From positions 1 to 64,000 of the forward strand of contig CAWBOY010000009.1 in NCBI GenBank assembly GCA_963790585.1: a stretch of DNA of 64,000 nt, written 5' to 3'. Of the stretch, positions 53,864 through 63,481 are shown piece by piece. A program made the position numbers and the translations under genes. Positions within the stretch are counted from its first letter, which is position 1. Each line of letters begins with the position of its first letter. Below the pieces are notes generated by a model, which searched no databases, had not been told where the DNA came from, and worked only from the letters and a program-made list of their open reading frames with translations. This DNA comes from CAWBOY01 sp963790585. GTDB taxonomy: Bacteria > Planctomycetota > Planctomycetia > Gemmatales > Gemmataceae.

Positions 53864-55153
53864 CTAAATCCCCGCCAGCCGCTCCTTGGCATCGCCGAAC
53901 TGTTTCACTTCCAGGCCCATCCGATCCATGATCGAAAGATACAGGCTGCACAGCTTGCGCTTGTCGTCGCCCGCGTTCAGGTAGTCGAGCGATCGGCCGG
54001 TTTTTAGTGTGCCGCCGAGGCCGCCGGCTAGAGCGACGGGGACTTTGGTGCCGTTGTGGGCGTCCCAATGCTCGGAGACGAACATGATGCACGAGTTGTC
54101 CAGAACGGTTCCATCGCCTTCCTGCATCTTGTCCAGTTTGCCGATGAGGTAGGCGTACTGCTCGACGTGGAACTTAACGATCGCCTGATAAGCGGGACCG
54201 GTGTTGGAGTGCGAAAGGTTGTGATGCGCGTCGCGGATGTTCAGGAACTGGTAGGTTTGGCCCGACAGGTCGCGCGACAGCAACAGGGTCGCCACGCGCG
54301 TGCGGTCGGTCTGGAAGGCCAGGGCGATGATGTCGCACATCAATTTGGCGTATTCCTTGAAATCCTTCGGTTGACCGACCGGCGGGCGCACGGAGGACGG
54401 CGGCAGCGGCACATCCTTCCGGCTCGCCTTGTTGAGCATCTGGATCTGTTTTTCGGTCTCCCGAACCGAGGTCAGATACTCATCAATCTTGACCCGATCG
54501 GAGCTATTCACTTTGCCGCGCAGGTCATTGGCCTGGGATAGGGCGTCATCCAGGATGCTCCCCTGGAGCTTGCTCGTCTGGCCGCCGAAGAGGCTGTCGA
54601 AAGCGAGGGCGGGATAGAGTTCAATCGGGATTGGTGAATTCGGCGTGCGCCACGAAATATGCGATGCGTAGACCATCGAATACTGGCTCTCGTGAAAGCC
54701 GCTGACCGGTTGCTCGCAGCCGAGCACCAGGCTGGGAACTGGCGTCGCCTCTTCAAAATGTTGCGACAGTTTCTGGTCCATGCTGACGCCGCCGGTGATC
54801 TCCCGGCCGCGGACGAGGTTGGCCCCTGAAAGGATGTTGCCGGTACAACGGGCGTGGCCGCCGTCACCGTGACGGTTGAACAACCCGTTGACGACGTTGA
54901 GCTTTTCCTTGTACGGCGTCAAAGACTCCAAGCTCGACCCTAGCTCCATAGCGCGGCCATCGCCCTTCGACCACCAGTGGTGCGGCGAGATGCCGTCGCC
55001 CTGGAAGAGGCAGGCGAACCGTTGCGGCGGCTTTGGCTTCGTCGTGCCGAGATCGCCAGCGAGGAGCCGCGCCGATTCCAACCAGGGCAAGGCGATGGTG
55101 CATCCCAGTCCCTGAAGCAGCATTCGGCGGGAAAGATGGTTCGGATGGCTCAC
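53864..55153 (-). CDS. DUF1552 secreted protein
   Basis: A 429-residue protein of DUF1552, a planctomycete/myxobacterial family of unknown function. A twin-arginine signal is visible at the start: LSRRMLLQGLGCTIALPWLE. The family blocks follow (LFQGDGISPHHWW, NVVNGLFNRHGDGGHARCTG, SGANLVRGREITGGVSMDQ, DAHHNLSHSN and a metal-like SEHWDAHNGTKVPVALAGG). The GTG at 55153 is preceded by CGGAGAAAAACC and is the likely start. It follows the DUF1592 gene directly (4-base overlap, translational coupling). The two proteins almost always occur together and are thought to act in the periplasm, but their reaction is unknown. Confidence 0.92.
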   Translation of the reverse strand: MSHPNHLSRRMLLQGLGCTIALPWLESARLLAGDLGTTKPKPPQRFACLFQGDGISPHHWWSKGDGRAMELGSSLESLTPYKEKLNVVNGLFNRHGDGGHARCTGNILSGANLVRGREITGGVSMDQKLSQHFEEATPVPSLVLGCEQPVSGFHESQYSMVYASHISWRTPNSPIPIELYPALAFDSLFGGQTSKLQGSILDDALSQANDLRGKVNSSDRVKIDEYLTSVRETEKQIQMLNKASRKDVPLPPSSVRPPVGQPKDFKEYAKLMCDIIALAFQTDRTRVATLLLSRDLSGQTYQFLNIRDAHHNLSHSNTGPAYQAIVKFHVEQYAYLIGKLDKMQEGDGTVLDNSCIMFVSEHWDAHNGTKVPVALAGGLGGTLKTGRSLDYLNAGDDKRKLCSLYLSIMDRMGLEVKQFGDAKERLAGI

Positions 55154-58100
55154 GGTTTTTCTCCGGTTGGATCGGTTTTGTCGACGGCGGACACACAGGC
55201 TTTCCCGCGCTGAGTGCGGAATTGTGGGCTCAGCACCACGGTCTCGAACAGACTCATGAAACGATAATCGTTCTTTTGCAAATCGGCCTGCATCTTTTCG
55301 ACGAGTGAGCGATCGGAAAGCTCGAGCGACCTCCCGAGAGCGAAGCCTAGAAGCTTGCGGCACATCGTATTGGTGAATTCCTGCTTACGCTCGGCGACCA
55401 GGTAATTCGTGAACTCCGGAATGCCGTGCGCTGACTCTCCCGTCGGCAGGCGAACGAGATTGTCGCTCGCTCGACCCGCGCGATCTTTGGTGCGGCCCTT
55501 GCCGATGGCGTCAAACCCTTCCATCGAAAGCCCGACCGGGTCGAACCGCTGATGGCATCGGGCACAGCTCATGTTTTCTGTATGCAGCGCCAACAACTCG
55601 CGGATGCTCTTCCCGTTCGTGTCTGTCTCTTTGGCTGGCAAGACCGGGACATTAGGCGGAGGTGCTGGGATATGTTCACCAAGGAGTTTGTGAACGACCC
55701 AAAAGCCACGCTTGACGGGGCTGGTCCGCGCCGGCTGAGAGTTTTTCGTCAGGAAGACCGCCATGCCCGGAAAGCCGCCACGTCCTTGCGTTAGCAGGCC
55801 GGTGGCTCTCTCCCAGTCGGTGGCGACGGGCCCGCGGAACGGGAGCCCATAGTGGCTGGCGAGCCGCTTGTTGACGTAGGTATCATCGCTGCGCAATAGT
55901 TCGAGTACGGACCGGTCGTTTTGAATTAGCCCGGTGGCAAAGCGCGTCGGCTCCTCGAACATGGCCTGTTTGAGCGTCTCGTCAAACTCAGGAAACACCT
56001 CCCGATTGACCGATTCGCTCTTGAGGAAATCGCCGTACTGCAGCCACTGGCCGAAAAACTCCAGTGCGAACCCACTGACCTTTGGATCCTTGAGCATGCG
56101 GCGAACCTGGGCGCGCAGGGTGCTTTCCTTTCGTAACTCACCTCGGGCTGCCAGGTCGAGCAACTCCTTGTCGGGCATGGAGGACCACAGGAAATAGCTC
56201 AGCCGCGACGCCAGCGCCAGATCGGCAACCGGCTGAATTGTCTTACCATCTGGAGGCAACTCCACGCGGTAGCAAAAATGGGGCGAAACCAGGGTACGGA
56301 CGATGCTGGCGCGCACGGCCTGCTCGATGCCGTATTCGTCTTGCGCGGCAACGGACCGATAGAACTCCAGGAGCTTTTTGTTTTCCTCAGCCGTCAACGG
56401 GCGACGATAGGCCGCCCGCGCGAAATCCTGTAGGTCGCGGATGTATGCCGGCTCGGCCTGCTTCAACTGCTCGGCCCGCCGTTTCAACCCCTGGCGGATG
56501 TCTTCGAAGAAAACGTGGATCGGGTGGTTTTCCAGCTCCGCCCCCGTGACCTTTACGTTCGAGCGCTTGAGATAAATCTGTTCGAAGCGGCGCAGGTTCT
56601 CTTCCTTGCCGAGGTCCGGATCTTCCTCACGAATCGAGTTGAAATCAGGGTGTTTCAAGAAGCCCCGTTCTTCCCGTTCGAAGAACACAAAGCCGTGGAG
56701 CATTTTGTCGTAAATCTTGGTGCTGAAATACAACTCATCCCACAGCCGATCCAGGTTTCGCTTCTCCTCCTCACTGAGCACGGAGTTGTACAGGGGTTGG
56801 TCGTCGCGGAAGAAACCCTCAATCAGGTGAAACCCGGCCGATATGCCGCGGGTCTCATCGACGAAGTAGAACCGATTGGGGAACAGCCGGCAAAACGTTT
56901 CACAGGAAGCCGCGAATTGCTTCGCCGCGGGATGACCGGGCGCAAAAGCACCACGCTCCCGTCTCCATTAGCGGCATCGCGCTTTTGGTTCAGCGCGGCC
57001 ACCTGTGCGATTCGCACCTCCGAGTTCTTACCCTCCAAACTCGCCTCGGCAAAGAAATGGAGCGTGCGTTGGTCCTTCACGGCTTCAGGAGGGATGGTGA
57101 TCTCGACTACCGATGGAACCTTTAGCACCAGACTATCGGGATCTATCTTATGGCCATCGGGGTGTACGCCGAAGTTCAGCTCTTTCAACTGTTCCGGAGC
57201 ATATTTGCTCAGGAAGTCCAGCAGCGACAGGTTCTTCTTGGTTTCCTTTACGTTGTAGCTGTTGGGCGACGACGAGCTGAAATTCGGTTGGTTCAGGATG
57301 ACGTAGCCGGCTTCCGTCTCGGATCCCAGTCTCGATACCGAGAGGATCAGTTTCGGCGTGGTCCGACCCGAATTTTCTTTGCGTTCCCACTGAAGGCGTT
57401 GGTTCGGCTGTCCAACGAGAGCTTGATTGAACTTGTCTCGCCCAGCCGCCGTTTTCTTGCGCCGATCGATGTGCAGGATCGGCGCGTTCCCTGCATCGGA
57501 GACTATCGCCTGCGTCTCGGGAACACAAAGCATCCGACTCAGGCGCTGAATGTCCTCGGCCAGGGTTTGAATCAACTTGCGCGTCTCGGCGGGTACAGAT
57601 GCCTGCATCGGCTCGGTCGGTGGGGGAAGTGCATTCCAGCGCTGCCGGAGCGATCGCAGAGGAAACGAATCGTCGGCCCCCTCATCTTTCAGAACGTTCC
57701 AAAGTTGACTGAGATACTTCGGACTCAGCTTGTTCTCGGCCGCCCAGGCATCAATCGTATCGGCATGCCGGGAAGCGGGTCGGTGGCGATACGACCATGC
57801 GGCCGTGAGGTAAGTCTCATAGTCGATCTTGTGCTGTTCGTAAAAACGAAGAATCGCCTTCTCGTAGAATTTCTGCCTATCGCTGAAAGTCACCACTGGA
57901 AAGGGAGCGAACTCGAAGCCTGTTGTCGTCAGAAGGACGTGATCGGCGACGAGCTGCCCCGCCGCGTAGTATTTCTTGAACAGGTTCGGCGACATGACCA
58001 GGGCTTCGCTCGTGTTGCTGAACCCCTCGCCCGATGCCGGGTCGACCGGAAAAGAAGCCGTCGGCCGAATATCGACCCCTGTGAGATCTCTGATGGTATA

Positions 58101-58502
58101 GTTATACTCGGCGTTACTAAGCCGTCGCGGGGAGGCCTGCGCCGGATCGTCCGCCAGCTTGCGGGCTTCGAGGAGTAGGAGCTTATCCAAGGATGCCAGG
58201 AATTCAGCCCGTTCCGCCGCGGCGGGCTGCTTGGCGTCCTCGGGAGGCATCTTTTCCTCCTTGAGAAACGTGATGACATGCTCCCATTGCCGAAAGTCGC
58301 GGGCAATCACAGCGCTCGACGTGTAACGAGTGAGATTGAGCAACCCTTCGGCCGTCTTCTCGTTGTGACACTTGAAGCAATATCGTTGCAGGAACGGCGC
58401 GACCTTGTCCCGAAACAAATCTTCGCCGCACGCTCTGGGGCTCACGACGACGAGCAAAACGAGGGAACAAAGCAGTGCGCCACGACGATGGTTGCGGATC
58501 AT
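55150..58502 (-). CDS. DUF1592/DUF1588/DUF1587 multi-domain protein with planctomycete cytochrome motif, one frameshift
   Basis: Joined across a one-base loss in the run of four As (plus strand) at 56944-56947, this gives about 1118 residues. After a signal peptide comes the planctomycete-type cytochrome c region FLQRYCFKCHNEKTAEG (CxxCH). DUF1587 follows (RRLSNAEYNYTIRDLTGVDI), then the middle region and the DUF1595/DUF1592/DUF1588/DUF1585 blocks (AYRRPLTAEENKKLLEFYR, SRLSYFLWSSMPDKELL, LTQGRGGFPGMAVFLTKNS, MSCARCHQRFDPVGLSME with a second CxxCH, and the ELSDRSLVEKMQADL end). ATG 58502 (MIRNHRRGALLC) is the likely start. It is coupled with the DUF1552 gene. A periplasmic redox role is inferred from the haem motifs. 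Confidence 0.88.
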
Positions 58503-59145
58503 CAGCAGACTTGCTCCAAATGCTCGGGCTGGTGACACAATAGGGCGGGAGAGAAGCAATCTAGAGGTCGATCGAGGTAAAATCGGTAGGCAGAACCCGG
58601 GCAGTAAAGTTAGTGTACCACGTCTCGAACTCATTGCCAGCAGGAAAGGTTGTGGCGGCACGTTTTCAACGTGGCGGAATCTATTAGTGCCCAAGAACCA
58701 GCCTGGCGGGGGGACAGGCCGAATCCCAATAAAGACCATGCATCGGCACGTTGGAAACGTGCTGCTACCGCCTTCTGAGGCCGCCTCTCAGTGTGGTTTT
58801 GGAGCAATAGATTTCTCGACCGTCAACCGTCGTCAACTCGCGGCGGGCTAGTGCGAAGTTGCGCGGCGAGGTAATAAATAAGGAACGCGCTGTCATTGTG
58901 ACAGAACCCTCTGACCGATGTGGCAGGCTTTTAGGGCTGGGCAAGAACATCGGGGCGTGGTTATCCGTATTCATTCTTGACGAATCTTCTGGTAAGATAA
59001 GAGGTTAGAGAGAGCGGCAGGGCGGCCTGAGAGGCGGCGGCATTCGATTTGCTGCTCAGGTAAATTACGAGAAGAAACCAATAAACCGGAGAGCCGAGCC
59101 GCCGGCTCCCGCTACCATACGGAACAGACCGATGAGGTGAGCGGC
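58503..59145. other. 643-base intergenic region with an imperfect inverted repeat
   Basis: No supported gene. GGCGGCACGTTTTCAACGTG at 58654 is imperfectly inverted as CACGTTGGAAACGTGCTGCT at 58747-58766, a further REP-like unit. The rest shows nothing clear and must contain the divergent promoters of the DUF1592 gene and the response regulator. Confidence 0.6.
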
Positions 59146-59565
59146 ATGGCCACTACAGAGACACCAAAACAGGATTTCTCGATCCTGATAACCGACGATG
59201 ACGGCAACTGCCGTGAAGCGCTGCGCGAGATCATGGAACCGCAAGGTTTTCATACCTTGATGGCAGCGTCCGGCGAGGAAGCCATCGACATCGTTCGGGC
59301 GGGGGATGTGCATCTCGTTTTGATCGATATGCACATGCCGACGCTGACGGGGTTGGAAACGCTGCGGCTGGCACGGCAATTCAAACAGATGCTGCCGGCC
59401 ATTCTCGTCACGGGCGACCCCAATGAGAGCGTTGTTCGTCAGGCGTATCAGGATCGTATCTATAGTGTAATACCGAAGCCGATCAACAAGAATGTCGTGC
59501 TTTATACCGTGCTGAGGGCCTTGGCCAATTTTTATGGCGGGCTCACGGGGCGGACGGTATCGTGA
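59146..59565 (+). CDS. Response regulator receiver-domain protein
   Basis: A 139-residue single CheY-like domain without an output domain. The acidic pocket is SILITDDDGNCREALREI (Asp20-22), the phospho-acceptor Asp is in VHLVLIDMHMPTLTGLETLR (near residue 65), the conserved Thr is in AILVTGDPNES and Lys in YSVIPKPINKN. A single receiver may relay phosphate or regulate a partner by binding. ATG 59146 is preceded by GAGGTGA. It ends 33 bases before groS. No histidine kinase is nearby. Confidence 0.9.
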   Translation: MATTETPKQDFSILITDDDGNCREALREIMEPQGFHTLMAASGEEAIDIVRAGDVHLVLIDMHMPTLTGLETLRLARQFKQMLPAILVTGDPNESVVRQAYQDRIYSVIPKPINKNVVLYTVLRALANFYGGLTGRTVS

Positions 59566-59598
59566 TGCAAGAGTTATTCAGCAAAGGAGTTACGAGCT

Positions 59599-59886
59599 AT
59601 GCCGGTAGTGCCATTGAATGAAAAGATCGTGGTCAAGCGTCTAGAAGCCGATTCGAAGACGGCGGGTGGCATCGTATTGCCTGATTCCGCCAAGGAAAAG
59701 CCACGACAGGGCACCATCAAGAGCCTCGGCCAGGGCAAGCGCCTGGAATCTGGCAAGCGTGCTACTTTCCAGGTCAAGGAAGGTGATCGCGTGCTCTTCA
59801 GCTCTTACGCCGGCAGCGAAATCAACATCGGCGGCGAAGAATATCTAATCATGACCGAGGACGATATTCTTGCGGTTGTTGAGTAG
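59599..59886 (+). CDS. groS: Co-chaperonin GroES
   Basis: A 95-residue co-chaperonin with the family blocks PLNEKIVVKRLEADSKTAGG, the mobile-loop IVLPDSAKEKPRQGTI, VKEGDRVLFSSYAGSEI and EEYLIMTEDDILAVVE. GroES caps the GroEL chamber during folding. No groL follows: the next gene is a DedA protein after a terminator, so this is an orphan groS of a kind common in planctomycetes with several chaperonin copies. AAAGGAG lies about 10 bases before ATG 59599. I see no CIRCE element upstream. Confidence 0.95.
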   Translation: MPVVPLNEKIVVKRLEADSKTAGGIVLPDSAKEKPRQGTIKSLGQGKRLESGKRATFQVKEGDRVLFSSYAGSEINIGGEEYLIMTEDDILAVVE

Positions 59887-59908
59887 TTTTCGGAGATTTA
59901 CGATATAG

Positions 59909-59937
59909 CCCCCGGCCTGCCGGGGGTGTTTTTTTAT
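59909..59937 (+). terminator. Intrinsic terminator after groS
   Basis: CCCCCGG at 59909-59915 pairs with CCGGGGG at 59920-59926, then a run TGTTTTTTTTA follows. This is a textbook Rho-independent terminator 23 bases after the groS stop, separating it from the DedA gene. Confidence 0.92.
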
Positions 59938-59954
59938 ACCTATCAAGGACGATC

Positions 59955-60632
59955 ATGGAACTGATCACCCAATTGCTCGAGATTCTTCGGCATCTCAAGG
60001 ACAACTTGCACACCTGGGCTGATCAGATGGGGCCCTGGTTCTATGTTGTCATGTTCCTGGTGATCTTCTGCGAGACCGGGTTGGTCGTGACGCCATTCCT
60101 GCCTGGCGACTCCCTCTTATTTCTCCTGGGTGCTTTGGCGGTAGGCGACAAGACCAGCCTCAGTTTGCCGCTTTTGTTAATCCTTTTGAGCGTCGCGGCG
60201 GTGCTAGGCGACGCGGTAAATTATCATATCGGCCGTTGGCTTGGGCCCAAGGTGTTTCGCTCGGAAAGCTCGTGGTTTTTCAACAAAAACCATCTTTTAA
60301 GGGCGCAAGCGTTCTACGAGCGGTACGGCAGCAAGACGATCATTCTCGCTCGGTTCGTGCCGATCGTGCGAACCTTCGCTCCTTTCGTAGCCGGGATCGG
60401 CACTATGAGCTATCCGCGCTTCTTTCTCTACAACGTGGTCGGCGGCATCGGCTGGGTGGTGATCTGCCTCTATGCTGGCTTTTTCTTCGGCAAGGTCGAA
60501 TGGGTCGAGACGCACTTTGAATTGGTCGTGATCGGCATCATCGTCATTTCGGTTCTGCCGATGGTGTTTGAGTTCTTCATGGCGTCGCGAGAGAAAGCAA
60601 CAGCGAAGCCAGAGACGACGAATGCTGTTTGA
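59955..60632 (+). CDS. DedA family membrane protein
   Basis: A 225-residue integral membrane protein of the DedA/SNARE-associated family: VIFCETGLVVTPFLPGDSLL near residues 36-55, AAVLGDAVNYHIGRWLG near 88, the conserved RFVPIVRTFAPFVAGIGTMS near 135-154 (R-x-x-P-x-x-R), and terminal helices. DedA proteins act in lipid carrier recycling and proton-motive-force homeostasis in other bacteria; the role here is inferred from family. It ends in a short cytoplasmic tail. Confidence 0.93.
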   Translation: MELITQLLEILRHLKDNLHTWADQMGPWFYVVMFLVIFCETGLVVTPFLPGDSLLFLLGALAVGDKTSLSLPLLLILLSVAAVLGDAVNYHIGRWLGPKVFRSESSWFFNKNHLLRAQAFYERYGSKTIILARFVPIVRTFAPFVAGIGTMSYPRFFLYNVVGGIGWVVICLYAGFFFGKVEWVETHFELVVIGIIVISVLPMVFEFFMASREKATAKPETTNAV

Positions 60633-60661
60633 TTGCAATACCGTTCGTCGAAGGGCTGAAT

Positions 60662-60778
60662 GCTGGGTGCCATGCTTTCGCTTGCGAAAGCATGTCTGTA
60701 TCGTGTTCTCCCTTCGCGGAGGCGAATCAGTAGCCTTGCGGTTCGCATGCTTTCGAGTACGAAAGCCTGGCACCCAAT
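60662..60778. repeat. GTGCCATGCTTTCG palindrome, third unit
   Basis: GGGTGCCATGCTTTCGCTTGCGAAAGCATG at 60664 onward and GCATGCTTTCGAGTACGAAAGCCTGGCACCC ending at 60776 form a double palindrome with inverted outer ends. It belongs to the same family as 52189-52386. Confidence 0.85.
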
Positions 60779-60937
60779 CCTTTGACGAGCGGTATTGTGT
60801 TTAATCGGCGAACGAATGCTCAATGACAGTCGATCCTGTAAGTGGTTATTAATTAAGAAGTTGTGGAATTATGAAGGAATTATGATTTCGTTCGGTGGGG
60901 TTATGGGGGGGCGAATGAAACGAATTCCGATTGAAAC

Positions 60938-61237
60938 TCAGGCACTCTTCCGCAACTGCCGCGGGTCGGGCCCTTCGCTCAGCTTCGCTTCGCCAAAGCG
61001 GCCACCGGTCGAATCGTAAAACAAAATGCGATCCTCTTCGCCCGCCCAGACCGCGTAGGTTTTCACCATGCGTGGGCCCTGGACCTGAAAAAACAGGCCA
61101 CAGGGCCGGCCCGAGCGCGTAATTACCGACTGGCTCAAGGGCGTCTGTTTCGGGTCGAGCATGTCATGGGCACAGAGGCGGGATTGCACGAATTCGCGCA
61201 ACGCCTCATAGGTGGGGAGAGCGGCTACTTCGTCCAT
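60938..61237 (-). CDS. Hypothetical protein
   Basis: A 99-residue protein (119 if started at ATG 61297) that I do not recognise. It is coding-like: EVAALPTYEALREFVQSRLC, DPKQTPLSQSVITRSGRPCG, LFFQVQGPRMVKTYAVWAGE and EDRILFYDSTGGRFGEAKLS. The last block fits a small beta-sheet domain. ATG 61237 begins the part with the best amino-acid composition. It lies 14 bases after the trmL gene (if started at 61297) and could be its operon partner. Confidence 0.65.
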   Translation of the reverse strand: MDEVAALPTYEALREFVQSRLCAHDMLDPKQTPLSQSVITRSGRPCGLFFQVQGPRMVKTYAVWAGEEDRILFYDSTGGRFGEAKLSEGPDPRQLRKSA

Positions 61238-61311
61238 CGGTGGCTGCGGCCTCAAGTGGGTTGAGCGGCGATCCTCGCTCTTCTCCCTATCGGCCAAAAG
61301 GAACGCTGGAC

Positions 61312-61806
61312 TTACTCAGACTCCGAAGCAATCGGCTCGTCCGACCACGCGCCGACCTGTCTTAACGCTTCATACACTACAATTCCCGCTGCCGTCGACA
61401 GATTGAGGCAGCGCACCTTCCCCGCCGGCATAGGGATCGTGATGGCGCGCTCGTCATGCCGTTGCAATAAATCCTTCGGTAGCCCCGTCGATTCCTTGCC
61501 GAAGAGAAAAACGTCGCCAGGCCGATAGCGAGGCGAGGTATACGGAATGGTCGAATGGGCGGAGACGACGAACAACCTTCGGTAGGCGTGAAGTGCTTCA
61601 AATTCTTCTAAAGTTTTGTGAAGCCGGACCGTGACCAAGTGCCAGTAATCGATGCCGGCTCGAAGCAAATGGCGATCATCGATGCGAAAGCCGAGGGGCT
61701 CGATGAGATGCAACTCGCATCCAGTCGCCGCGCACATGCGAGCGATATTGCCAGTATTGGGAGGAATCTCCGGCTCCAACAGACCGACATGAAACATGCT
61801 CGGCAC
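61312..61806 (-). CDS. trmL: tRNA (cytidine(34)/uridine(34)-2'-O)-methyltransferase TrmL
   Basis: A 164-residue SPOUT-fold methyltransferase that methylates the ribose of the wobble base in tRNA-Leu. The family blocks are clear: VGLLEPEIPPNTGNIARMCA at residues 8-27, LHLIEPLGFRIDDRHLLRAG, LFGKESTGLPKDLL near 107-120 and the knot motif IPMPAGKVRCLNLSTAAGIV near 130-149. The length equals the usual family length. The ATG at 61806 (MPSMFHVG) or the internal ATG fits. Confidence 0.94.
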   Translation of the reverse strand: MPSMFHVGLLEPEIPPNTGNIARMCAATGCELHLIEPLGFRIDDRHLLRAGIDYWHLVTVRLHKTLEEFEALHAYRRLFVVSAHSTIPYTSPRYRPGDVFLFGKESTGLPKDLLQRHDERAITIPMPAGKVRCLNLSTAAGIVVYEALRQVGAWSDEPIASESE

Positions 61807-61952
61807 CTTGACAAGCTAGCGGCGATTGGGCACTGAAATTATATGGGCCGGGGCTAAGGCCTGATAAATCGTTTTTCCTTCATCCTACCTTCATCCCTCT
61901 GCGATTATGTTTGTCGAGGATCACGCCGTGTCCTTTCGGGAGGTGCCATACC

Positions 61953-63308
61953 ATGAAGCTCCGCCTTATTTTTGTCCTACCCACCTTTCTCCTCGGTGCG
62001 GCAGCCGGGTTGGCTGGCGATTGGACGCAGTTTCGTGGATCGAACGGCGACGGTGTGGCCGAGGAATCGCGGCTGTCTTCCGAATGGTCAAAGACCAAGA
62101 ACATCGCCTGGAAAGTTCAGGTTCCTGGTTATGGCTGGTCTTGTCCGATCATTACGGGTGACAAGGTCTTCCTCACGACGGCGATCACCGAAAAGCAAAA
62201 ACGGCCCGGTGGTGGAGGCGGTGGCGGGGAGCCAGCACCGGATGTGGTTTTTCGCTATGAGATACACTGCCTCGATCGTGACACCAGTAAGACACTTTGG
62301 CACCAACTCGCCGCCGAGCGAAAACCGCCCATCGGCACCCATCTTTCCAACACCTATGCCACCGAGACACCCGTTACCGATGGCGAACGCGTCTATGCCT
62401 ACTTCGGCATGATTGGCCTTTATTGTTATGACCTCACAGGCAAACAGCTTTGGACCAAAGACCTCGGGGCTTACCCGATGCAAGGCAACTGGGGCACGAG
62501 CAGTTCGCCGGTTTTGGATGGCGACCGACTTTTCATCCAGTGTGACAATCAACAAAAATCGTTCCTGGTGGCTTTCGACACGAAGACAGGCAAGGAACTC
62601 TGGCGCGTCAGCCGTTCGGAGGGGTCTACCTGGGGTACGCCTGTGGTCTGGAGGAATACGCTTCGAACCGAAGTTGTACTCATGGGCAATCGCCACATCC
62701 GTTCCTACAACCCGGAGAGCGGCAACGTGCTATGGGAAATCAGTACTTCCACAGGCGTATCGCAAGGAGTGCCCTCCGGCGTCAAGCCGGCTGCCGGCGG
62801 CTGCAAATCGACGCCCGTCGCCACCAAAGAAATGATTTATCTTGGCATGGCCACCAGAGTCCCAGGCCAGGCGCTCGGCCCGATGTGGGCCGTCAAGCCC
62901 GGCGCCAGCGGCGACATCTCACTCAAGCCCGGTGAAAAATCGAACGCCTATGTCGCCTGGTTCCGCAACGACGCTGGCCCCCATTTCGCCTCCGCCGCCG
63001 TCTACGATGGCTTGCTTTACGTCTACCCGCCCCACGACGGCATCTTACGCGCCTTCGACGCCAAAACAGGTAATGACGTCTACCAAAAGAAACTCCCAAG
63101 GGCACGCGATTTCAAAGCGTCGCCGTGGGTCCATGACGGCAAGATCTACAACGTCGATGTCAACGGCGTGACGTTTGTCGTCAAAGCCGGTCCGGAGTTT
63201 ACGCTGCTAGGCACCAACGAGATCGGCGACACATGTTGGTCTTCACCCGCCGTGGCGCATGAGGCGTTGTTTATTCGGGGGGTGGAGTATCTTTATTGCG
63301 TCAAATGA
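61953..63308 (+). CDS. Secreted PQQ-like beta-propeller protein
   Basis: A 451-residue exported protein with signal peptide MKLRLIFVLPTFLLGAAAGL. A beta-propeller of the PQQ/BamB repeat type follows, with WTQFRGSNGDGVAEESRL at the start (a planctomycete favourite) and repeated blade motifs 'D..TG...W': DLTGKQLWTKDLG, DTKTGKELWRVSR, NPESGNVLWEIST, DAKTGNDVYQKKL. A gly-rich PGGGGGGGEPAP insert lies near residue 86. GGGAGG precedes ATG 61953 by about 8 bases. The role may be as a scaffold or an enzyme with a bound cofactor; no quinoprotein catalytic set can be seen. Confidence 0.9.
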   Translation: MKLRLIFVLPTFLLGAAAGLAGDWTQFRGSNGDGVAEESRLSSEWSKTKNIAWKVQVPGYGWSCPIITGDKVFLTTAITEKQKRPGGGGGGGEPAPDVVFRYEIHCLDRDTSKTLWHQLAAERKPPIGTHLSNTYATETPVTDGERVYAYFGMIGLYCYDLTGKQLWTKDLGAYPMQGNWGTSSSPVLDGDRLFIQCDNQQKSFLVAFDTKTGKELWRVSRSEGSTWGTPVVWRNTLRTEVVLMGNRHIRSYNPESGNVLWEISTSTGVSQGVPSGVKPAAGGCKSTPVATKEMIYLGMATRVPGQALGPMWAVKPGASGDISLKPGEKSNAYVAWFRNDAGPHFASAAVYDGLLYVYPPHDGILRAFDAKTGNDVYQKKLPRARDFKASPWVHDGKIYNVDVNGVTFVVKAGPEFTLLGTNEIGDTCWSSPAVAHEALFIRGVEYLYCVK

Positions 63309-63313
63309 CGTCC

Positions 63314-63387
63314 GTCCGAGCCTGAAGCGTCAGCGAAGAGCATTACGTCGGTGTAACGCTCTTCGCTAACGCTTCAGGCTCGGACGT
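63314..63387. repeat. CCGAGCCTGAAGCG palindrome, third unit
   Basis: TCCGAGCCTGAAGCGTCAGC at 63315 is inverted as GCTAACGCTTCAGGCTCGGA at 63366-63385. It belongs to the family at 13369-13499 and may end the propeller gene's transcript. Confidence 0.88.
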
Positions 63388-63481
63388 CTCCGTTCATTAT
63401 CGGCAAACTCTTGCTTTCCGACCGCGCTGCTATTATCTTGCACCTCACATCCCCGATTTCGCAGCGTGAAAGGAACCTCTC

